DNA of 64,000 nucleotides from assembly GCF_000967195.1 (NCBI RefSeq), contig NZ_KQ033871.1, positions 1,237,828 through 1,301,827 on the forward strand. Reading direction: 5' to 3'. Positions 25,611-34,395 of the stretch are shown here, piece by piece. Numbering within the stretch: position 1 is the first letter of the stretch; every line of letters starts with the position of its first letter. Position numbers and translations under genes: made by a program. The stretch is from Lactobacillus kullabergensis (GTDB lineage: Bacteria; Bacillota; Bacilli; Lactobacillales; Lactobacillaceae). A model generated the notes under the pieces. That model had not been told where the DNA came from, ran no database searches, and saw nothing but the letters and a program-made list of their open reading frames with translations.

Positions 25611-28295
25611 TTACTTCGCATCAAACCAGTTGTGGCCATATCCAGAGTCAGCTACAAGAGGTATATCAAGTCTTACAGCGGATTGCATAACTTCCGGCAC
25701 AATTTTTTTAATTGTTTCTAATTCATCCTTTGGTACATCAAAAATTAATTCATCATGCACCTGAACCACCATTTTAGTCTTTAAATGCAATTCATCCAAC
25801 TTTTTCTGCATGTTAATCATCGCAATTTTGATTATATCTGCAGCTGAACCTTGAATAGGAGAATTGATGGCTGTTCTTTCTGCAAAAGAACGAACATTGT
25901 AATTTTTGGCATGAATATCTGGTAAATAACGTCTTCTATGCATAATTGTTTCCGCATAGCCTTTTTCACGTGCCACTTGCACAGCTTTATTCATATATTC
26001 TTTAACTTGCGGATATTGTTCAAAGTAATTGTCAATAAACTCCTTAGCCTTTTTACGGCTAATATTAAGATTCTTAGACAAGCCATAATCAGAGATACCA
26101 TAAACTATACCGAAATTAACTGCCTTAGCTCTGCGACGCATTAGCGGAGTCACGTCATCGGTTGACTTAAGATGAAAAATGCGCATGGCCGTATGAGCGT
26201 GGATATCATAACCCGTTCTAAAAGCTTCCTGCATCTGTTCATCACCGGAAACTTGTGCCAAGACTCGCAATTCAATTTGAGAATAATCACATGAGAAAAT
26301 ATAACCGTCTGGTTCACTAGGCACAAAAGCTTTTCTAATTTGCTTTCCTTCTTCCGTTCTGGTAGGAATATTTTGTAAATTAGGGTCAACTGAGGACAAG
26401 CGACCAGTAGCGGTCAAGGTTTGTAAATATCTGGTGTGAACCCGACCGTCTTTTTGGATAACATCTAGCAAGCCATTAACATAGGTAGATTGAATTTTAG
26501 CTATTTGTCTGTAAGTCAAAATTTGTTCAATGATAGGATTCTCATCCTTTAACTGGTTTAAAACATCAACAGAAGTTGAATAGCCAGTTTTGGTCTTTTT
26601 AATTGGCTTCAAGCCCATCTTTTCAAACAAAATATGACCCAATTGTTTTGGAGAATTAATATTAAATTCTTCGCCAGCTTCATCATAGATTTGTTGTTCC
26701 ATTTTCTTAAGGTCAACAGCAAACTCATCTTGCAGCTCAGTTAAGGTACTAGCTTGTACCTTAATACCATTTATTTCCATGACAGATAAAACTCTTGCAA
26801 CTGGTATTTCAATGTTGGCATAAAGATCATCCTGCTCGTGCTCTTTTAGTTTTGCCAGTAATGTATCTTTTAGATTTTCTATTGCCTCAATTTTACCAGC
26901 TAGATGGCTAAATAAAACTTGATCATCTTTTGGGATATGAACGCTTTTGCCTTTGCCGTATACCTCATAATCGCTTTTAACAGAATTATCACCATACATC
27001 CGGCATATTTCACCCATATCGTCTGAATTATTTTCATTATTAATCAAATATGAAGCAAGAAGCATGTCATAGTCAATGCCACGGGCGTGAATACCCAAAC
27101 GATTTAACCCAACTGTTGTTCGCTTTAGATCAAACACATTTTTAGTAATTTGCTTATCTTCAAGCATACTTTTAAGTTTAGCTTCTTTTAACAGATCGAC
27201 ATTGCGGCTAATATATATTTGATTATCTACCTTAATGGCAAAACCGACAAAATCAGCTAAATGATAATTAGCACCAAGCATTCCCAGATAAAAAGTAATA
27301 GTTTGTCCATCAGTAACAGCAAAATTATTGATGTCATTTTCTTTAAGTTCAGTAAAATCAACTACTTTATCATTATCATTTGTTTTTTCAGATTGATCTT
27401 GTGGTTGATTTTCTCCGTCGGGATTTAATTCACTCAAGAATTTACGAAAGTTCATCTTTTCATAGAATCTGCGCAATTTCTGATAGTCAATAGGACGCCT
27501 TTTAACATCATCGATCCCAATGGTTAAAGGAGCATGACGATCAATAGTAGCTAATTTTTTGCCTAAAAGAGCCTTATCCTTATCATTGATAAGGTTTTCT
27601 TTCATTTTAGATGGCTTCATATCATCTACATGATCATAAAGATTTTCAACCGTACCATATTCCTGAATAAGTTGTGAAGCTTTTTTTGGCCCAATTTTAG
27701 TTACTCCAGGATAATTATCAGAATTATCTCCCATAAGGGCTTTCATATCAATAAATTCAGTTGGAGTAACACCATTAACTTTTTTCATATGTTCAGGTGT
27801 ATAAGCTTCTAAGTTTAGTACCCCTGATTTAGTGACCATAACTGTTGTTTGCGGCGATGCCAGCTGAGTCAAATCTTTATCACCTGTAACTACCGTAACT
27901 TTAAAGCCTTCTTTTTCACCAATAGTTACGAAAGTTCCTATGATGTCATCGGCTTCATAGTTATCGAGCTCATATGTAGACAAACCCAAGTCATGCAAGA
28001 GCTCCTGAATGTATGGCAGTTGTTCAGATAATTCTGAGGGAGTCTTTTGTCTGCCACCTTTGTAGTCTGCGTACATCTTATTTCTAAAGGTAGTTTTACC
28101 TGCATCAAAAGCAACCAAAACATGATCGGGTTCGACATCATTTAGCACGACATCAAGCATATTTTTAAATGTGTAAATGGCATTAGTATGCAATCCTTCA
28201 GGATTTCTGAAATTTTCAAGTTGGCGATATAGTGCATAAAAAGCACGAAAAGCAACTGAATTACCATCAATTAAAAGTAATTTTTTATCAGCCAT
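25611..28295 (-). CDS. polA: DNA polymerase I
   Basis: This 894-residue protein has a 5'-3' flap exonuclease domain (about 1-290, LLLIDGNSVAFRAF, GDKDLTQL), a degenerate 3'-5' exonuclease domain (about 310-480) and the polymerase domain with motif A SCDYSQIELR, motif B RRAKAVNFGIVYG and motif C VQVHDELIFD. The usual DxE proofreading residues are not visible in the middle domain, as in Bacillus-type enzymes that lack proofreading. It is the first gene of the repair/replication run. Confidence 0.97.
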   Translation of the reverse strand: MADKKLLLIDGNSVAFRAFYALYRQLENFRNPEGLHTNAIYTFKNMLDVVLNDVEPDHVLVAFDAGKTTFRNKMYADYKGGRQKTPSELSEQLPYIQELLHDLGLSTYELDNYEADDIIGTFVTIGEKEGFKVTVVTGDKDLTQLASPQTTVMVTKSGVLNLEAYTPEHMKKVNGVTPTEFIDMKALMGDNSDNYPGVTKIGPKKASQLIQEYGTVENLYDHVDDMKPSKMKENLINDKDKALLGKKLATIDRHAPLTIGIDDVKRRPIDYQKLRRFYEKMNFRKFLSELNPDGENQPQDQSEKTNDNDKVVDFTELKENDINNFAVTDGQTITFYLGMLGANYHLADFVGFAIKVDNQIYISRNVDLLKEAKLKSMLEDKQITKNVFDLKRTTVGLNRLGIHARGIDYDMLLASYLINNENNSDDMGEICRMYGDNSVKSDYEVYGKGKSVHIPKDDQVLFSHLAGKIEAIENLKDTLLAKLKEHEQDDLYANIEIPVARVLSVMEINGIKVQASTLTELQDEFAVDLKKMEQQIYDEAGEEFNINSPKQLGHILFEKMGLKPIKKTKTGYSTSVDVLNQLKDENPIIEQILTYRQIAKIQSTYVNGLLDVIQKDGRVHTRYLQTLTATGRLSSVDPNLQNIPTRTEEGKQIRKAFVPSEPDGYIFSCDYSQIELRVLAQVSGDEQMQEAFRTGYDIHAHTAMRIFHLKSTDDVTPLMRRRAKAVNFGIVYGISDYGLSKNLNISRKKAKEFIDNYFEQYPQVKEYMNKAVQVAREKGYAETIMHRRRYLPDIHAKNYNVRSFAERTAINSPIQGSAADIIKIAMINMQKKLDELHLKTKMVVQVHDELIFDVPKDELETIKKIVPEVMQSAVRLDIPLVADSGYGHNWFDAK

Positions 28296-28477
28296 TAGAT
28301 CTCCTTACAATTAAACCAAGTTTCTTTATTTACCTACCATTTTAACAGTTTTTGCACGGATCTTGCATAATACTGTTTTTATAACAAACAGGTTAAACAT
28401 CATTTATCTACTTTAGATTAATAATTTAGTTTTTGCTTATTACTCTTTTTGTATAGGATTTTTAGAACTTTCTTTAA

Positions 28478-28513
28478 ACAAAAACATCAAACTCCTATTG
28501 GGTTTGATGTTTC
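28478..28513 (-). terminator. Terminator of the isomerase-PTS-deoR operon
   Basis: AACATCAAAC and GTTTGATGTT arms around a short loop are followed on the minus strand by TTTTTGTTT, about 35 bp past the deoR stop. Confidence 0.85.
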
Positions 28514-28549
28514 TACTAAATATAATCTTAATTAACTTTTATGTTTTAG

Positions 28550-29287
28550 TTACGGACAAATAATCTTTGTTTCTTTAGCAATTTGAGAGTCATTATCATT
28601 AGAAATTAGGATTGCGTCTTTTAATTCTAAAGCCTGAACATTTGAAGATACGCCAAACTTGCTTGAATCAGCTAATATAAAAGATTGTGATGTTCTTTTT
28701 GCGATCAGCTGCTTCTTTATTGCTTCATCAAATTGTGGTGTTGTATATCCATTATTAATATCAACACCATTCATGCCAAAAAAAGCTTTATCAAAACGGA
28801 GCCTAGATAGTAAATCATTAGTTAATGCGCCTGTAAGTGAAGAAGTGACACCGTTATAATTGCCACCTATTAAAACTATTTCAGCTTTAAAATTACCAAC
28901 AATATGGCATACTTGTGTATTCGTAGTATAAATTGTGATCCGTTTATTTTTTATTTTATCAAGAAGCAGAGTACATGTTGTACCTGAATCCACATATATT
29001 GCATTGCTATCGTGAATCTCTTGGGCAGCTAAAGCAGCAATTTGCTTTTTCTCTTTTTGGTATTTATGTTCCTTTTTTGTGAATTCGACTTCTCCAGAAC
29101 CGTCACTTAGCCTAACAGCCCCGCCGAATAAATACTCAATTTTTCCTTCATCTTCTAACGTTTTGATATCTCTTCTCAAAGTTGAAATAGATACATTGGG
29201 TATTTGGTTATGAAGTTCATCCAGTTTGCTCAAATTTTTGTTTTCTAAAATTTTTAAGATTTGATTTTGTCTTTCGATCGGAAGCAA
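28550..29287 (-). CDS. DeoR-family sugar-operon repressor
   Basis: This 245-residue regulator has an N-terminal helix-turn-helix (about 1-57, with the DeoR signature SISTLRRDIKTLEDEGKI) and a sugar-phosphate-binding domain with YVDSGTTC and ILADSSKFG. Start is TTG with AAGGAG ten bases upstream. It closes an operon with a PTS EIIBC and an isomerase and most likely controls it, releasing DNA on binding a phosphorylated sugar. The phased TTTCAT sites upstream of the operon are candidate operators, as GAAA-type repeats are known for relatives such as AgaR. Confidence 0.92.
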   Translation of the reverse strand: MLPIERQNQILKILENKNLSKLDELHNQIPNVSISTLRRDIKTLEDEGKIEYLFGGAVRLSDGSGEVEFTKKEHKYQKEKKQIAALAAQEIHDSNAIYVDSGTTCTLLLDKIKNKRITIYTTNTQVCHIVGNFKAEIVLIGGNYNGVTSSLTGALTNDLLSRLRFDKAFFGMNGVDINNGYTTPQFDEAIKKQLIAKRTSQSFILADSSKFGVSSNVQALELKDAILISNDNDSQIAKETKIICP

Positions 29288-29353
29288 TTTATTCTCTTCT
29301 CCTTATATACATAAGTGTTTTGCTTCCTTAATTATACCCCATCTAACTTTATT

Positions 29354-30727
29354 TTAAGCAAGACGCTCATCTTTTTTGGTGACAATAAAACCAAGAATGA
29401 TTCCGACAATTACAGAAATCCCCAATCCTATCATCGCATTTAAGAAGTTATTGCTATTTTTAGCTACAAAAGCTGGAAAAGTTGTTACTGAACCAAAAAC
29501 GAATGCATTTGTAAATACCTTTGTTAGTCCTAGATAAGCTCCGCCAACTGCACCAGCAATCATTTGTGCTGCCCATATTTTTCTGTTCTTTACCAGTAAA
29601 CCAAATAATGTTGGTTCTATTATTGCGGAAAGGCAAATCGTTATTACTCCGGTTAAAGAAAAGCTCTTTAGCTCTTTATTTCGCGTTTTAAGCCAAACTC
29701 CTATAGCAGCTCCGATAACACCAAAATTGCAGGCAAAGGTTAATGGACAAATAAAATCAAAGCCTTGTGTAGCAATATTATTAATCATTATTGGATTTAC
29801 AGCCCAGTGAATTCCAAAAGATACCAGGAAACTCCATCCACCACCAACGACTACTCCAGCAAGCAGTGGTACATTTTTAATTAACCAATTAACTACATCT
29901 GCAACAAATTGACCACCATATACACCGAGTGGACCAATAACAATTACAGTCAAAGGCACCATAACTAAAAGACAAACAAGTGGCACAACCACAAGCTCCA
30001 AATCTTTGCTGACGTGTTTATCTAACCACTTATACAAATATGAATAAGCCCAGATAGAAATTAAAATTGGAACTACTGTTGAATTGTAATTCATTAAAAC
30101 AACTGGAATACCCAAGAATGAAGTCATTGCACCATTTCCATGGGTACCCATTAATTGAATGAAATCTGGATATAAAAGTGCGCCAGCGATTAGTGCAGCA
30201 ATGTAAGGGCTGACTTTAAATCTTCGCGCAGCCGAAAAAGCTAACAGAATGGGCAAAAAATAAAATACGGCTTTTGAAGCTGCAGTTAAAATGACAAAAG
30301 TACCACTTTTCTGACTGATCCATCCTATTTGACTGCAAAACAAAAGTAAGCCATATAAAATTCCCGATCCTGCAAGGGCTGGAAGCAGTGGTGAAAAAAT
30401 ACCAGCAATTGCCGCAAATAAGGCATTGACATATCCTTTAAACCCATGAGGTTTGATTTGCGTACTAACTTCATTATCAGTACTTCCATTGACAAGCTTT
30501 TCAAATTCATCAAAAACTTTCGGTACTTCAAGACCAATTAATACCTGATATTGTCCACCACCCTTTGAAACATTAATTACACCATCTACTGCCTTCACTT
30601 TGGCATCATCAATATTTTCATTTTTTAAATTCAATCGTAACCTGGTTGCACAATGTGTCATATTAGAAATATTACTTGGTCCGCCAACGGCATCCAAAAT
30701 ACCTCGTGCAGTTTCTCTGTAATCCAT
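29354..30727 (-). CDS. PTS system EIIBC, glucose/beta-glucoside family, no EIIA domain
   Basis: This 457-residue sugar permease has an N-terminal EIIB domain (phospho-cysteine C26 in MTHCATRLRL) and a C-terminal EIIC domain of about ten membrane helices (SFGIHWAVNP, IIEPTLFG). I start at ATG 30727, which has TTGGAGG upstream. There is no EIIA domain at the C-terminus, so a separate EIIA must donate phosphate. Sequence features point to the BglF/SacP group, which take up beta-glucosides, sucrose or trehalose, but the neighbouring isomerase suggests a different sugar. Substrate unknown. Confidence 0.93.
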   Translation of the reverse strand: MDYRETARGILDAVGGPSNISNMTHCATRLRLNLKNENIDDAKVKAVDGVINVSKGGGQYQVLIGLEVPKVFDEFEKLVNGSTDNEVSTQIKPHGFKGYVNALFAAIAGIFSPLLPALAGSGILYGLLLFCSQIGWISQKSGTFVILTAASKAVFYFLPILLAFSAARRFKVSPYIAALIAGALLYPDFIQLMGTHGNGAMTSFLGIPVVLMNYNSTVVPILISIWAYSYLYKWLDKHVSKDLELVVVPLVCLLVMVPLTVIVIGPLGVYGGQFVADVVNWLIKNVPLLAGVVVGGGWSFLVSFGIHWAVNPIMINNIATQGFDFICPLTFACNFGVIGAAIGVWLKTRNKELKSFSLTGVITICLSAIIEPTLFGLLVKNRKIWAAQMIAGAVGGAYLGLTKVFTNAFVFGSVTTFPAFVAKNSNNFLNAMIGLGISVIVGIILGFIVTKKDERLA

Positions 30728-30765
30728 TTTTTGCCTCCAAAAATACAATTTTTAAATTAAAATAG

Positions 30766-31704
30766 TTATTTTTTTATAAAATCTAACAATAGATCTCTTG
30801 CTTTAATTGCATCATTTTCATTAATCACTTTGTCTATTTTTTCCATGCCCACTCGGTCAAGCAGATTTAAAAAGTATTTCAACATTTCGATATTTTTACT
30901 AGTTTCTTGACTAGGGTCTTCGATTACTGGAGCTGTGTCAAAATAGTACATGCCATCGAAGTGATATTTTTTCATATAATAGAGAAATTCTAAGGTTTTA
31001 AATGGAGTAACGGTACCGACCATTAAACCGTCATCATGGACGCCATAGCCGTCATTAATATGAACCCCAAATAATTCACCACGACTGGCAAAAATTTCAG
31101 ATCCCATAGCCGGGTTTTCATGTTTCATTAGCATGTGACAATAATCTAAAAGAACGCCAAAGTTTTTACGGTTGATATCTTTTAGAATCATTCCCAAAGT
31201 TCCCATGCTGTCCACAAAAGCATAGGCACGGGGCTCATAAGGTTTATATTCAATACTAAATTTAATATCAGGCGCATAATCTGCGATTTCTTGACAAGCT
31301 TGGACAATTCTATGCCAAACTTTTAAATAATCAATTTGAAAGCTGTAGTCAAAACCATCATGAGCACTCCAGATATTAATCATTGAACCGCCAATCTCTC
31401 GGCAATAATCCACTGCCTGCTTACACATTTCAATAGCATCCTGATAGATCTTATCGTTTAAATTCCCGAGATCACCGTTAAGGTAATGACCTTCAAATCT
31501 CATTTCCATTCCGTTAGGACGCAAACCGTTTTCGTCTAACATTTTCTTCATGTCTCGTGCCGGAATCCCAATAGTCTGTTGAGGGAAATTAATATCTACA
31601 TAATTAATTCCAACTTTTTTCAGTTCACCAAAAACCTTATCAATCTTATTGTCATAATGTGGCAAGTAAGCATTTAACCTTGTTGCAGTCTTTATTTCTT
31701 TCAT
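30766..31704 (-). CDS. TIM-barrel sugar isomerase with L-rhamnose isomerase-like metal ligands
   Basis: This 312-residue xylose isomerase-like TIM barrel starts at ATG 31704 (GAGGA upstream). Candidate metal ligands are E152 (SIEYKP), D187 and H190 (LLDYCH), H215 (GVHIND), D224/D225 (HDDGLMVG) and D256 (YYFDTA). Their order and spacing resemble the two-metal site of Pseudomonas stutzeri L-rhamnose isomerase (E219, D254, H257, H281, D289, D291, D327). It is therefore probably an aldose-ketose isomerase or epimerase, perhaps on a phosphorylated sugar delivered by the adjacent PTS. It is shorter than RhaI, and the substrate is unknown. Confidence 0.85.
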   Translation of the reverse strand: MKEIKTATRLNAYLPHYDNKIDKVFGELKKVGINYVDINFPQQTIGIPARDMKKMLDENGLRPNGMEMRFEGHYLNGDLGNLNDKIYQDAIEMCKQAVDYCREIGGSMINIWSAHDGFDYSFQIDYLKVWHRIVQACQEIADYAPDIKFSIEYKPYEPRAYAFVDSMGTLGMILKDINRKNFGVLLDYCHMLMKHENPAMGSEIFASRGELFGVHINDGYGVHDDGLMVGTVTPFKTLEFLYYMKKYHFDGMYYFDTAPVIEDPSQETSKNIEMLKYFLNLLDRVGMEKIDKVINENDAIKARDLLLDFIKK

Positions 31705-31724
31705 CAATTCGTCCTCTTTTCATT

Positions 31725-31738
31725 TGTTATCGTTTACA
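31725..31738 (-). promoter_or_regulatory. cre site (CcpA operator)
   Basis: TGTAAACGATAACA on the minus strand fits the cre consensus TGWNANCGNTNWCA at every position. It overlaps the expected transcription start of the isomerase operon, where CcpA would block transcription when preferred sugars are present. Confidence 0.85.
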
Positions 31739-31743
31739 TTTTT

Positions 31744-31772
31744 ATTATATTTCATTTAATTTCATTTATCAA
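31744..31772 (-). promoter_or_regulatory. Promoter of the isomerase-PTS-deoR operon
   Basis: TTGATA (31767-31772) and TATAAT (31744-31749) on the minus strand are exactly 17 bases apart, about 40 bases before the isomerase ATG. Confidence 0.85.
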
Positions 31773-31826
31773 TCATTATTTTTCATTTTATTTAATTATA
31801 TTTCATTATTTTTCACAAAATATCAT
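31750..31826. repeat. Helically phased TTTCAT half-sites
   Basis: On the plus strand, TTTCAT begins at 31750, 31760, 31781 and 31801, with TTTCAC at 31811. Weaker copies lie in the same register at 31771 (AATCAT), 31791 (TTTAAT) and 31821 (TATCAT). Steps are 10-11 bases, one helical turn. Two copies lie in the promoter spacer. This is a candidate DeoR operator array. Confidence 0.65.
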
Positions 31827-31839
31827 AAATTTTGCGCAC

Positions 31840-31872
31840 AAAAATAGCCTTACTAGGGTTCTAGTAAAGCTA
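31840..31872 (-). terminator. Terminator of murC
   Basis: TAGCTTTACTAG and CTAGTAAGGCTA form a stem with a four-base loop, followed on the minus strand by TTTTTG. Confidence 0.85.
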
Positions 31873-31882
31873 TAAAGTTAAA

Positions 31883-33193
31883 TTACAGTAACTTTTCTAA
31901 AGCATCTTCATATTTCTGAATGTCGCCAGCTCCCATAAAGACGATCACACTATTTCTGTTTTGAGCAAGATCTGCAATGTTATCAAGATCTATCACTTCA
32001 GAACCAGGGATTTTAGCAACTAAATCACTACTTGAAATATCTCCATTGGCCTCTCTTGCTGAAGCATAAATCGGAGTCACATAAGCCTTGTCTACATCAC
32101 GCAATATTTCTGCAAAATCTTGCGCATATTTCTTCGTTCTGGAAAAAGTATGTGGTTGGAATACGACAACTAATTTCTTTTGTGGGAACTTTTGTCGTGC
32201 AGCCTGAATTGTTGCTCTCATTTCAGTTGGATGGTGAGCATAATCATCAATAATATTGATATCACCGAAATCTTTTTCAGAAAAACGACGTTTTGCACCT
32301 TGATAAGTAAGTAGACCTTTTTGAATATCAGCTACAGGAATCTTTTCGGTGTAGGCAATAGCAATCACAGCTGTGGTATTTAAAATATTGTGATCACCAA
32401 AAAGATGTATTTCAAACTCACCAACTTTTTTGCCATGAGTCATAACCGTAAAGGTCGATCCTTCAGTTGTTCTTCTAATATTGACAGCTTGAAAATCGTC
32501 ATTATCATAAAAACCATAAGTATATTTGGGAACATCAGAATGCAAGTCTCTCAATCTTTCATTACCACCCCAGACAAATAGTCCTTTTCGAGTCTGATCT
32601 GCTGCAGTTTGAAAAGCTGAAGTATAATCAGCCTGATCGTTGAAATAATCCGGATGATCAAAATCAATGTTGGTCATAATTTGATAATCTGGATGATAGG
32701 CTAAGAAATGACGTCGATATTCATCTGCTTCATAGACGAAGAAACGAGAATCCTTAACACCCTTGCCCTCACCGTCACCTATTAAATAGGAAGTGGGTGC
32801 AGCTTCACCCAATACATGAGCTAAAAGGCCTGTAGTAGAAGTTTTACCATGAGTTCCCGAAACACCAATGCTGGTATGCATTTTGATAATTTCTTCGACT
32901 GTATCAGGATAACTTTGCCAGGTAATGTTCTTATTTTCACAAGTTTTTACTTCTACGTTGTCAACTTTAAACGCATTTCCTTTAACGATGACTTGTCCTG
33001 AATTTTTAATATTATTCGCACTAAATTCTTTAACTTCAATACCAGCTTTTTTTAGCGGTTCTTGGGTAAAAGTATACTTTTTAATATCGCTGCCAGCTAC
33101 GTTAAAACCTAAATCATTTAACACTAAAGCTAAAGAAGCCATTCCAGTTCCTTTAATTCCGATAAACCAAATTTGCTTATTTTTATCTAACAT
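31883..33193 (-). CDS. murC: UDP-N-acetylmuramate-L-alanine ligase
   Basis: MurC adds L-Ala to UDP-MurNAc, the first step of the peptidoglycan stem. The 436-residue protein has the N-terminal Rossmann motif GIKGTGMASLA, the ATP P-loop GVSGTHGKTSTT, the FEADEY-like YEADEYRRHF and the C-terminal DDYAHHPTE. It stands alone between terminators. Standard length for the family. Confidence 0.97.
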   Translation of the reverse strand: MLDKNKQIWFIGIKGTGMASLALVLNDLGFNVAGSDIKKYTFTQEPLKKAGIEVKEFSANNIKNSGQVIVKGNAFKVDNVEVKTCENKNITWQSYPDTVEEIIKMHTSIGVSGTHGKTSTTGLLAHVLGEAAPTSYLIGDGEGKGVKDSRFFVYEADEYRRHFLAYHPDYQIMTNIDFDHPDYFNDQADYTSAFQTAADQTRKGLFVWGGNERLRDLHSDVPKYTYGFYDNDDFQAVNIRRTTEGSTFTVMTHGKKVGEFEIHLFGDHNILNTTAVIAIAYTEKIPVADIQKGLLTYQGAKRRFSEKDFGDINIIDDYAHHPTEMRATIQAARQKFPQKKLVVVFQPHTFSRTKKYAQDFAEILRDVDKAYVTPIYASAREANGDISSSDLVAKIPGSEVIDLDNIADLAQNRNSVIVFMGAGDIQKYEDALEKLL

Positions 33194-33330
33194 TTACTGA
33201 ACTCCAAAATTTTATCATTGCAGTTTATTTTACCATTACTGAGTCCAAAAAGCAGGATCATCAAAAAATTGCAATCAAATTTTAGCAATATGACGATAAA
33301 ACAACAAATGCAATTGACATTCTTTTTGCA

Positions 33331-33363
33331 ACAAAAAAGACCTTACCAAAACCTGATAAAGTC
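33331..33363 (-). terminator. Terminator after ytpR
   Basis: GACTTTATCA and TGGTAAGGTC form a stem with G-U pairs, followed on the minus strand by TTTTTTG. It ends the ecsAB-to-ytpR run. Confidence 0.75.
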
Positions 33364-33370
33364 CTCAGTG

Positions 33371-34018
33371 TTATAAAGTAATCTGACCGTTTGCTAATAG
33401 TTCGTCACACTTTTCGGGGTCAAAGACTTCTCCAACAGTAAATTCATTAGGAACCACCATAATTCCGCGCTTTTGAGGAGCGTGCTCAAGCCCCAATTCA
33501 CGAGCAGAACAAATCATGCCATAGGAATCCACGTGACGCAGTTGACCTGGCCAAATTACTTGACCATTAGGCATCAAAGTACCTGGTAAAGCAACAACCA
33601 CTTTTTGTCCCTGTGCAATGTTAGGTGCACCACAGACAATTTGATGTTCTTCTCCATTGCCCACATCAACTTGTGTAACATGCAAATGATCAGAATCAGG
33701 ATGTTTTTCACAGCTTTTGACATAGCCATAAACAAGCGTTGGTTTGCTATATGCAAGCTTATCTGTAAAACCAACTTCTTCTAATTTTTCATTTAAAGCA
33801 GTTAAATCATCTTTTGACAGCTTAACTTGTCCATCTGGTAATTTATCGTAGTCAATTAGCTGATCAACGTTAAAAAAGTTATAACCGGTAACATTACCCT
33901 CTTCATCAGTAATGCGTGTGATATCAGCTTTTTCATCGTATTCACTATTGCCCTTATCCTGACCTAAAATTACAATCAAGGTATTGGGATAACTTCTTTT
34001 ATTAATACTAGTAATCAT
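33371..34018 (-). CDS. ytpR: YtpR-family tRNA-binding protein
   Basis: This 215-residue protein has an N-terminal DUF4479 region and a C-terminal tRNA-binding OB domain (about 95-200; HPDSDHLHV, GEEHQIVCGAPNIAQG, YGMICSARELGL) closely like the PheT N-terminal domain. The function is not established; it probably binds tRNA. It follows the thioredoxin gene by 21 bp, the same ytpP-ytpR pairing as in Bacillus. Confidence 0.92.
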   Translation of the reverse strand: MITSINKRSYPNTLIVILGQDKGNSEYDEKADITRITDEEGNVTGYNFFNVDQLIDYDKLPDGQVKLSKDDLTALNEKLEEVGFTDKLAYSKPTLVYGYVKSCEKHPDSDHLHVTQVDVGNGEEHQIVCGAPNIAQGQKVVVALPGTLMPNGQVIWPGQLRHVDSYGMICSARELGLEHAPQKRGIMVVPNEFTVGEVFDPEKCDELLANGQITL

Positions 34019-34039
34019 GAATCAATAATCCTCTTTCAC

Positions 34040-34360
34040 TTAGTCAAGTGACCGTAAAAAGCTTTCAACCTCATCTTTAGTTTTACGATCCTTATTAACT
34101 AGTCTACCAATTTCTTTGCCATCTTGGTAGACCACAAAGGAAGGAATACCCATAATATTCATTTCCTTAGCTAAGTCAATAGAACCATCACGGTCAATCT
34201 GATAAAACTTGCTATCGGAAAAATCTTTTTCGATTTCTGGCATGAAGGGGTCTAAAAAGCGACAGTCTGGGCACCAGCCTGCTGAAAATTCTAAAACTAC
34301 TCGTCCATTTTTGGTAATCGAGTCTAATTTATCTTTATTCAATTCTTTTATTTGTTCCAT
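34040..34360 (-). CDS. ytpP: Thioredoxin-like protein (YtpP type)
   Basis: This 106-residue thioredoxin-fold protein has the redox motif C30-P-D-C33 (GWCPDCRF) rather than CGPC, as is usual for YtpP. The cis-proline loop is GIPSF. ATG 34360 is chosen with AGAGG upstream. It lies between trmB and ytpR and is probably a bacillithiol- or thiol-exchange protein; that role is inferred. Confidence 0.92.
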   Translation of the reverse strand: MEQIKELNKDKLDSITKNGRVVLEFSAGWCPDCRFLDPFMPEIEKDFSDSKFYQIDRDGSIDLAKEMNIMGIPSFVVYQDGKEIGRLVNKDRKTKDEVESFLRSLD

Positions 34361-34395
34361 TTTGAAAAAACCTCTCAATCCTTACTCTTATTTTA

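Noticed and set aside
31750-31826. Could the TTTCAT repeats be a CRISPR or microsatellite array?
   Set aside because: The units are only six bases, spacings are 10, 21, 20 and 10, and they sit over a promoter. This fits operator half-sites, not a CRISPR array.
33371-34018. ytpR as a duplicated fragment of pheT
   Set aside because: Its C-terminal domain resembles the PheT tRNA-binding domain, but the distinct N-terminal region and its place beside ytpP show it is the known YtpR family.
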